Below, piece after piece: positions 6,207-10,266 of a stretch of 10,266 bases of DNA (within the stretch, counting starts at the first letter, position 1; each line of letters opens with the position of its first letter). The position numbers and the translations under genes are program-made. The notes beneath the pieces were generated by a model, which made no database searches, was not told the origin of the DNA, and saw nothing but the letters and a program-made list of their open reading frames with translations. This stretch comes from Bacteroidota bacterium. GTDB lineage: Bacteria; Bacteroidota; Bacteroidia; Chitinophagales; Chitinophagaceae. The stretch covers positions 1 through 10,266 of the forward strand of contig JAKAJX010000053.1 in the NCBI GenBank assembly GCA_021824855.1, written 5' to 3'.

Positions 6207-7538
6207 ATGAAACTCTGGCAAAAAAATAAAGCATCATTAAAAGAAGTTGAACATTTTACAGTGGGCAACGATCGTGAAATGGATTTGTATTTAGCCGCTT
6301 TTGATGTATTGGGTTCTTTGGCACATACAACTATGCTGGAATCTGTTGGATTATTAACGAAAGAAGAATTGATTGTTTTAAAAGAAGAACTACAAAATAT
6401 TTATCATCAAATTAAAAGAGGAGATTTTACATTACAGGATGATGTAGAAGATATTCATTCACAAGTTGAACTATTACTTACTAAAAAGTTAGGCGATGTT
6501 GGCAAAAAAATTCATAGTGCAAGAAGCAGAAACGATCAAGTTTTAGTTGATATAAAATTATTTTTAAGAAATGAGTTAGAAGAATTAGTAAACGAAATTC
6601 AACCATTCTTTCAATTACTCATTCAGCAAAGTGAAAAGTATAAAAACGCTTTATTGCCCGGCTATACACATTTACAGTTAGCCATGCCATCATCATTCGG
6701 TTTATGGTTTGGTGCTTATGCCGAAAGTTTGGTTGATGATGTTATTACCTTACAATCGGCTTATAAAATTGTAAATAAAAATCCTTTAGGAAGTGCTGCC
6801 GGATATGGATCTTCATTTCCTATCAACAGAAAATTAACTACACAATTATTAGGATTTGAAGAATTAAATTATAACGTAGTATATGCTCAAATGGGCAGAG
6901 GAAAAACGGAAAGAATAACGGCTCAAGCATTAGCTAATGTTGCCGATACATTGGCAAAATTAAGTATGGACATGTGTTTGTACTTAAACCAAAATTTCGA
7001 TTTTGTTTCTTTTCCAACAGAACTTACAACAGGCAGCAGTATTATGCCGCACAAAAAAAATCCGGATGTATTCGAATTAATTCGTTCAAAATGTAATGCT
7101 ATCAAAGCTTTGCCGAACGAGATTATGATGATGACAACGAATTTGCCAAGTGGTTATCACAGAGATTTACAATTACTAAAAGAACATTTATTTCCGGCAT
7201 TTCAAACATTAAAAGATTGTTTACAAATGGCAACTTTAATGTTGAGTAATATTTCTGTAAAAGAAAATATTTTAACTGATGATAAATATAAATATGCTTT
7301 TAGCGTTGAAGAAGTAAATAAATTAGTATTACAAGGCATGCCATTTAGAGATGCTTATAAAAAAGTTGGATTAGACATTGAATCGGGAAAATTTGCTTAT
7401 ACAACAACCATTTTGCATACACATGAAGGAAGCATTGGTAACCTTTGTAACGATAAAATTGAAATTGCTATGCACCATATTATTGCATTGTTTCAGTTTG
7501 AAAAAGTAAACATTGCAATTGAAAATTTAATACACTAA
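6207..7538 (+). CDS. argH: Argininosuccinate lyase
   Basis: ArgH splits argininosuccinate into arginine and fumarate, the last step of the pathway, as a cytoplasmic homotetramer. The 443-residue protein is slightly shorter than the common 455-465. Signatures: EDIHSQVE (81-88), HSARSRNDQV (103-112), GYTHLQLAMP (152-161, with the active-site His155), GSAAGYGSSFP (195-205), and the fumarase/aspartase-superfamily signature GSSIMPHKKNPD (276-287), whose flexible loop holds the catalytic Ser278. The N-terminus reads MKLWQKNKA in place of the widespread MKLWGGRF. The substrate-contacting downstream region FTVGNDREMD is present, so this looks like a lineage variant and not a defect. The gene starts 11 bases after the argE stop and closes the visible arginine set. 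No hairpin terminator follows, so read-through into the FKBP gene is possible. Confidence 0.96.
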   Translation: MKLWQKNKASLKEVEHFTVGNDREMDLYLAAFDVLGSLAHTTMLESVGLLTKEELIVLKEELQNIYHQIKRGDFTLQDDVEDIHSQVELLLTKKLGDVGKKIHSARSRNDQVLVDIKLFLRNELEELVNEIQPFFQLLIQQSEKYKNALLPGYTHLQLAMPSSFGLWFGAYAESLVDDVITLQSAYKIVNKNPLGSAAGYGSSFPINRKLTTQLLGFEELNYNVVYAQMGRGKTERITAQALANVADTLAKLSMDMCLYLNQNFDFVSFPTELTTGSSIMPHKKNPDVFELIRSKCNAIKALPNEIMMMTTNLPSGYHRDLQLLKEHLFPAFQTLKDCLQMATLMLSNISVKENILTDDKYKYAFSVEEVNKLVLQGMPFRDAYKKVGLDIESGKFAYTTTILHTHEGSIGNLCNDKIEIAMHHIIALFQFEKVNIAIENLIH

Positions 7539-7568
7539 AATTTATACTACCATCAAAAATTAAATTAC

Positions 7569-8285
7569 ATGAAAAAATATTTATTACTACTGATTTTGAT
7601 TAGCACAACGGTAACAGCAACAATAGCCCAAACAAAAAAATTAACATCAAAACCAGCTACAAAAAATAGCACTGCCAATAACTTAAAGAACTTAAAAGAT
7701 AGCAGTAGTTATGCATTGGGTATTAATATGGCACGTTCTTTACAATCGCAATATTTATCTACGCTAAATTTTACACTTTTTGAAAAAGGAATGAAAGATG
7801 CCTTAGAAAATAAAAAGATACATTTTACCGAACAAGAAATTACCGCTACTATTAACAAATACCTGCAACTAATGAATAGCCAAAAAGCAAAAATTGCAAA
7901 AGAAGCAGGAAAGAAATTTTTAGCATTAAATGCAAAACGAAATGGAGTAATTTGCTTACCCGATGGCTTACAATACGAAATACTTAAAGCCGGAACTGAT
8001 TCTGTAAAACCTACCTTAAACGATAGAATAAAATGCCATTACCGCGGAACATTAATTGACGGAACCGTTTTTGACAGCTCAATTGACAGAGGAGAACCTA
8101 TTACTTTCCCGCTAAGAGGTGTTATTAAAGGATGGCAAGAAGCTTTACAATTAATGACAGTTGGCAGCAAATGGAAAATATATTTACCCTCGTCACTTGC
8201 CTACGGAGATAATGAAGCCGGCGATAAAATTACGCCCGGAACTACTTTAATTTTTGAAGTTGAATTATTGGGTATTGAAAAATAA
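7569..8285 (+). CDS. Exported FKBP-type peptidyl-prolyl cis-trans isomerase
   Basis: The protein speeds cis-trans isomerisation of prolyl bonds, and the signal peptide suggests it acts in the periplasm or at the cell surface. Residues 1-20 form a signal peptide (MKKYLLLLILISTTVTATIA) with likely cleavage at ATIA|Q; there is no lipobox cysteine. Residues about 43-125 resemble the FKBP N-terminal dimerisation domain (SSYALGINMARSLQ). Residues about 130-236 form the catalytic FKBP domain. Active-site positions present are Y158, F168-D169, V185-I186, W189 (VIKGWQEAL), Y212 (LAYGD) and F229. The 238-residue length fits the Mip/FklB type. It starts 30 bases after argH, with no terminator between. 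A functional link with arginine synthesis is not expected, so co-transcription may be incidental. Confidence 0.92.
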   Translation: MKKYLLLLILISTTVTATIAQTKKLTSKPATKNSTANNLKNLKDSSSYALGINMARSLQSQYLSTLNFTLFEKGMKDALENKKIHFTEQEITATINKYLQLMNSQKAKIAKEAGKKFLALNAKRNGVICLPDGLQYEILKAGTDSVKPTLNDRIKCHYRGTLIDGTVFDSSIDRGEPITFPLRGVIKGWQEALQLMTVGSKWKIYLPSSLAYGDNEAGDKITPGTTLIFEVELLGIEK

Positions 8286-8320
8286 TTGCCTACCGCTTTA
8301 ACAGCAATAATTTTTATTTT
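8285..8320 (+). terminator. Weak candidate terminator after the FKBP gene
   Basis: ATTGC at 8285-8289 can pair with GCAAT at 8304-8308, followed by the T-rich run TTTTTATTTT (8311-8320). The stem is only five base pairs with a 14-base loop, so termination is likely to be partial. It is in the expected place to separate the arginine/FKBP transcript from the small-protein gene that has its own candidate promoter. Confidence 0.3.
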
Positions 8321-8326
8321 AAATAG

Positions 8327-8354
8327 TTGTAACCTTTAATAAAAGTTTTTCGTT
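8327..8354 (+). promoter_or_regulatory. Candidate ECF-sigma promoter of the small-protein gene
   Basis: TTGTAAC (8327-8333) as the -35 element and CGTT (8351-8354) as the -10 are separated by 17 bases. The AAC and CGT cores are those of ECF sigma promoters such as the SigW class (TGAAAC, 16 bases, CGTA). The nine bases AGTTGTAAC (8325-8333, allowing A at 8325) recur in front of the sigma gene at 8614-8622. The predicted transcript would begin about 10-15 bases before ATG 8374. Confidence 0.4.
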
Positions 8355-8373
8355 CAATTCAAAACGCCTGTTT

Positions 8374-8574
8374 ATGAAATGGAAATTTTTATTTTCAACA
8401 GTAATTATTGCATCGGCTATTTCTGGTACTTTTTTAATACCAAAAGTGAAGAAATTGTATGCTTTACCCAAAGCAAAAAAAACTTGCAAACACGCCAATA
8501 GCATAAAGAAAGCATCTATTAACAGCGAATATTTTTTACTCAATCCTCCCGACAGGCTTATTGCTCGCTTATAA
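8374..8574 (+). CDS. Small basic protein with N-terminal signal or membrane segment
   Basis: I do not recognise this 66-residue ORF. Residues 5-22 (FLFSTVIIASAISGTFLI) form one hydrophobic segment after MKWK, consistent with a signal peptide or single membrane anchor. The rest is strongly basic (PKVKK, PKAKKTCKH, SIKKAS) with a single cysteine (C38), and ends in NPPDRLIARL. Support for a real gene: it has its own ECF-like promoter upstream, lies in a 400-base gap between confident genes, and its stop is six bases before a strong terminator. Against: no homologue known to me, no Shine-Dalgarno site, and a short length. The opposite strand also has an open frame here (8319-8543), but without the promoter/terminator context. 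Possible roles include a stress-induced envelope peptide controlled by the neighbouring sigma factor; this is inference. Confidence 0.55.
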   Translation: MKWKFLFSTVIIASAISGTFLIPKVKKLYALPKAKKTCKHANSIKKASINSEYFLLNPPDRLIARL

Positions 8575-8579
8575 ATTAT

Positions 8580-8607
8580 AATCCTGCTTTATTGCAGGAT
8601 TTTTTTT
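8580..8607 (+). terminator. Rho-independent terminator
   Basis: AATCCTGC (8580-8587) pairs perfectly with GCAGGATT (8594-8601) around a six-base TTTATT loop, and the 3' arm runs into an eight-T run (8600-8607). It follows the small-protein stop by five bases and separates that gene from the sigma-factor operon. Confidence 0.9.
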
Positions 8608-8613
8608 CTTTGC

Positions 8614-8644
8614 AGTTGTAACAAAATTCTTTGTAGAACGTATT
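8614..8644 (+). promoter_or_regulatory. Candidate ECF-sigma promoter of the sigma operon (autoregulation)
   Basis: AGTTGTAAC (8614-8622) is followed, after a 16-base spacer, by CGTATT (8639-8644). This is close to the ECF pattern with AAC at -35 and CGTA at -10. It lies between the terminator and the sigma start, giving a leader of about 35 bases. The match with the element at 8325-8354 suggests the sigma factor reads its own promoter and that of the small-protein gene. Confidence 0.5.
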
Positions 8645-8684
8645 ACTTAAAAAGAAAAATACTTAAACATATTTTAGCTGCTTA

Positions 8685-9170
8685 ATGACGGAGAAAGAAT
8701 ATAACGACTGTGTAACACAATATGCCGATAATGTATATCGGTTTATTGTAAAAAATCTTCGCAATGAAGAAGATGCAAAAGATGTGGTACAAACATCTTT
8801 TGAGAAGTTATGGATTAACCGTAAAACAGTAGAATATGTAAAATCAAAATCTTTTCTATTTACTGTTGCTTATCACCAAATGATTGACCACATTAGAAAA
8901 ACAAAAAGAATAAGCTTACAAGAAAATTTTGTTGAAACAACAAAAATAGAATACCCCGAAAATTCTTCTGCCAAAAGAATTTTACAAGAAGCGGTAAACA
9001 GATTAAACGAAACACAAAAAAGTTTAATTATGTTAAAAGATTATGAAGGATACAGTTATCAGGAAATAGGAGAAATTACGGGATTAAATGCCAGTCAGGT
9101 GAAGGTTTATTTGCATAGAGCCCGATTGGTTTTAAGAGAGTATATAGTTAGACCAGAAAATATTGTATAA
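8685..9170 (+). CDS. RNA polymerase sigma factor, ECF subfamily
   Basis: The 161-residue, two-domain sigma factor lacks sigma regions 1 and 3. Sigma-2 covers about residues 5-75: core-binding region 2.2 is NEEDAKDVVQTSFEKLW (27-43), and the -10 recognition part is the following YVKSKSFLFTVAYHQMIDHIRK (51-72). Sigma-4 covers about 100-152, with the -35 recognition helix-turn-helix in YSYQEIGEITGLNASQVKVY (123-142) and the closing LHRARLVLREY. The spacer between domains (about 76-98) is short. It directs RNA polymerase to a small regulon, probably in response to an envelope signal passed on by the membrane protein encoded next. Its TAA stop abuts the next ATG (TAAATG at 9168), a coupled arrangement usual for sigma/anti-sigma pairs. 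The subgroup is not identifiable by eye. Confidence 0.95.
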   Translation: MTEKEYNDCVTQYADNVYRFIVKNLRNEEDAKDVVQTSFEKLWINRKTVEYVKSKSFLFTVAYHQMIDHIRKTKRISLQENFVETTKIEYPENSSAKRILQEAVNRLNETQKSLIMLKDYEGYSYQEIGEITGLNASQVKVYLHRARLVLREYIVRPENIV

Positions 9171-10226
9171 ATGAATATTAACAGACATAATTACGAAGAA
9201 TATTTTTTGTTATATGCAGATGGGGAATTATCTGCAATACAAAAAACGTCTGTTGAGCATTTTATAGCAGCAAATCCAGATTTAGAGCAAGAATTAATTT
9301 TACTATTAAATAGCAAAATACCAATTGATACTACAGTTTCTTTTTCGCATAAGCATTTACTATATAAATCACAAATAGAAAATATTTCATTAGAAAATAT
9401 GGAAGAATCGTTACTTCTATATATTGATGACGAATTAAATGAAACCGACAAAGCAAAAACAGAATTACTTATTCGTCAAAATACAAACGTACAAGAATCA
9501 CTTTCTATATTTCAAAAAACTAAATTAGAAAAGGAATCAATTATTTTTCCAGATAAAAAATATCTCTATAAAAAAGATACGCCTGTTATTGGCATAGTAT
9601 GGAAAAATATATTGGCAGCGGCTGTTATTATTGGATGCCTTGTTCTTGCATGGAATATTTTTAAACCTACAAAAGAAACCTTATCGAATAACCTGGCAGT
9701 AGTTGCTAAAAACAATAGCGCACCAAATTTCAATCAACAACAATTATCTACAAAAACTATTGTTAGTGCAACGAACAATAGTAAAGAAAATGACATAAAA
9801 CCATCTATTTCAACCAATAAAAAAACTAATAGCATAAAGAATCCATTTCGTAATAATCGTACAAATAAACCAGAATCAATTATTACTACCAATATGCAAA
9901 TAGTTTCTTCTGAAAAAGCGATTAACCAAACTATTGCTTTATCAACCCACTATGAAAAAATAGAAAGTTTAAAAAACAATGAACCAACTTATACAAATTC
10001 TTCATTAAAAGAGAAAGGCGATTTAATAGCTCAGCAAACAGTATATAAAACCTTAGATACGGATGAAGAAGAAAACACCAATAACGTTTACATTGGAAAT
10101 ATAAAAGTAAATAAAACGAAACTTAAAGGATTTATGAGAATGGCTAAAGGCCTATTTTCTTCCAACAACAACGAAGAAGATAAAATAGCAATCGCCAGCT
10201 TTACAATATCAAAATCATTAAAATAA
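9171..10226 (+). CDS. Membrane anti-sigma-like protein with duplicated N-terminal domain
   Basis: This is a 351-residue predicted single-pass inner-membrane protein. The cytoplasmic part holds two copies of a motif of about 59 residues: residues 8-66 (YEEYFLLYADGEL...NPDLEQEL...KHLLYK) and 77-134 (MEESLLLYIDDEL...NTNVQESL...KKYLYK). This resembles the YLDGEL-type helical start of anti-sigma domains, but without the zinc-binding HxxxCxxC; the only cysteine (C156) is in the membrane. The transmembrane segment is about 142-163 (IVWKNILAAAVIIGCLVLAW). Residues 165-300 are Asn/Lys/Ser/Thr-rich and probably disordered in the periplasm. The C-terminus regains a pattern (VYIGNIKVNKTKLKGFMRMAKGLF at about 306-329, with KIAIASFTI at 338-346), suggesting a small folded or binding segment. 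Position directly after the sigma gene supports control of that sigma factor. The function is inference; I know no named family for the whole protein. Confidence 0.75.
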   Translation: MNINRHNYEEYFLLYADGELSAIQKTSVEHFIAANPDLEQELILLLNSKIPIDTTVSFSHKHLLYKSQIENISLENMEESLLLYIDDELNETDKAKTELLIRQNTNVQESLSIFQKTKLEKESIIFPDKKYLYKKDTPVIGIVWKNILAAAVIIGCLVLAWNIFKPTKETLSNNLAVVAKNNSAPNFNQQQLSTKTIVSATNNSKENDIKPSISTNKKTNSIKNPFRNNRTNKPESIITTNMQIVSSEKAINQTIALSTHYEKIESLKNNEPTYTNSSLKEKGDLIAQQTVYKTLDTDEEENTNNVYIGNIKVNKTKLKGFMRMAKGLFSSNNNEEDKIAIASFTISKSLK

Positions 10227-10242
10227 ATTAATACTACCGTGT

Positions 10243-10266
10243 ATGAAAAGAGTTATAATTATTGCA
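10243..10266 (+). CDS. Start of a third gene of the sigma operon (truncated by window edge)
   Basis: ATG at 10243 opens a frame reading MKRVIIIA, 16 bases after the previous stop and with no terminator between. A basic start followed by Ile/Val/Ala is what a signal peptide begins with, so an exported protein co-transcribed with the sigma/anti-sigma pair is likely. Only eight codons are visible and no function can be given. Confidence 0.55.

Noticed and set aside
7447..7480. A further TTTGTAAC inside argH as an ECF promoter for the FKBP gene
   Set aside because: No CGT occurs 16-17 bases downstream and the site is about 120 bases before the gene; likely chance in coding sequence.
7541..7568. 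TACTACC shared by the leaders of the FKBP gene (7545-7552) and the last partial gene (10231-10239)
   Set aside because: Only seven bases, at different distances from the ATG, in AT-rich leaders; chance is sufficient.
8319..8543. Minus-strand 74-residue ORF opposite the small basic protein
   Set aside because: Its promoter side would lie inside the small gene and terminator region, while the + strand ORF has a promoter and terminator in the right order.
8707..8740. A TGTAAC inside the sigma gene as a second promoter
   Set aside because: No CGT at the right spacing, and it lies after the start codon.

Overview
The window is AT-rich bacterial DNA with A-rich leaders instead of strong Shine-Dalgarno sites. 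The protein types point to the phylum Bacteroidota, probably near Chitinophagaceae: a Bacteroidetes-type ArgG, an ArgF' of the N-succinyl/N-acetylornithine carbamoyltransferase family, a four-helix-bundle (23S rRNA intervening-sequence type) protein, and an ECF sigma gene followed by a zinc-free membrane anti-sigma-like gene. The family-level placement is inference. All genes lie on the + strand.

Region 1 (1-7538) is an arginine biosynthesis operon: the 3' half of argG, then argC, a small four-helix-bundle gene, argD, argF', argB, argE-like and argH. Together they cover N-acyl-glutamate to arginine: kinase (ArgB), reductase (ArgC), transaminase (ArgD), carbamoylation of the still-acylated ornithine (ArgF'), deacylation of acyl-citrulline (ArgE-like), argininosuccinate synthesis (ArgG) and lyase (ArgH). 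The acylating enzyme and carbamoyl-phosphate synthase are not in the window. The residue that discriminates acetyl from succinyl substrates in ArgF' is Val, which predicts a succinylated route.

The most unusual structure is between argC and argD. The four-helix-bundle ORF is bracketed by 26-bp imperfect inverted repeats (23/26 matching), each built from about 3.7 copies of the heptamer TAAGTTN. The left arm starts on argC's own stop codon, and the right arm ends on the A of argD's ATG. The argG-argC spacer holds the same two arms with no ORF between them, like an empty or collapsed copy. This suggests a small repeat-bounded cassette related in design to the intervening sequences of 23S rRNA genes.

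Region 2 (7569-8607) holds a secreted or periplasmic FKBP-type peptidyl-prolyl isomerase and a 66-residue basic, membrane-targeted small protein that ends at a clear Rho-independent terminator.

Region 3 (8614-10266) is an ECF sigma factor, a single-pass membrane protein with a duplicated N-terminal anti-sigma-like domain, and the first eight codons of a third gene. The small-protein gene and the sigma gene share an ECF-style promoter (AGTTGTAAC, then CGT 16-17 bases after the C), so the small protein may be a target of this sigma factor. No stretch over 300 bases lacks a gene.
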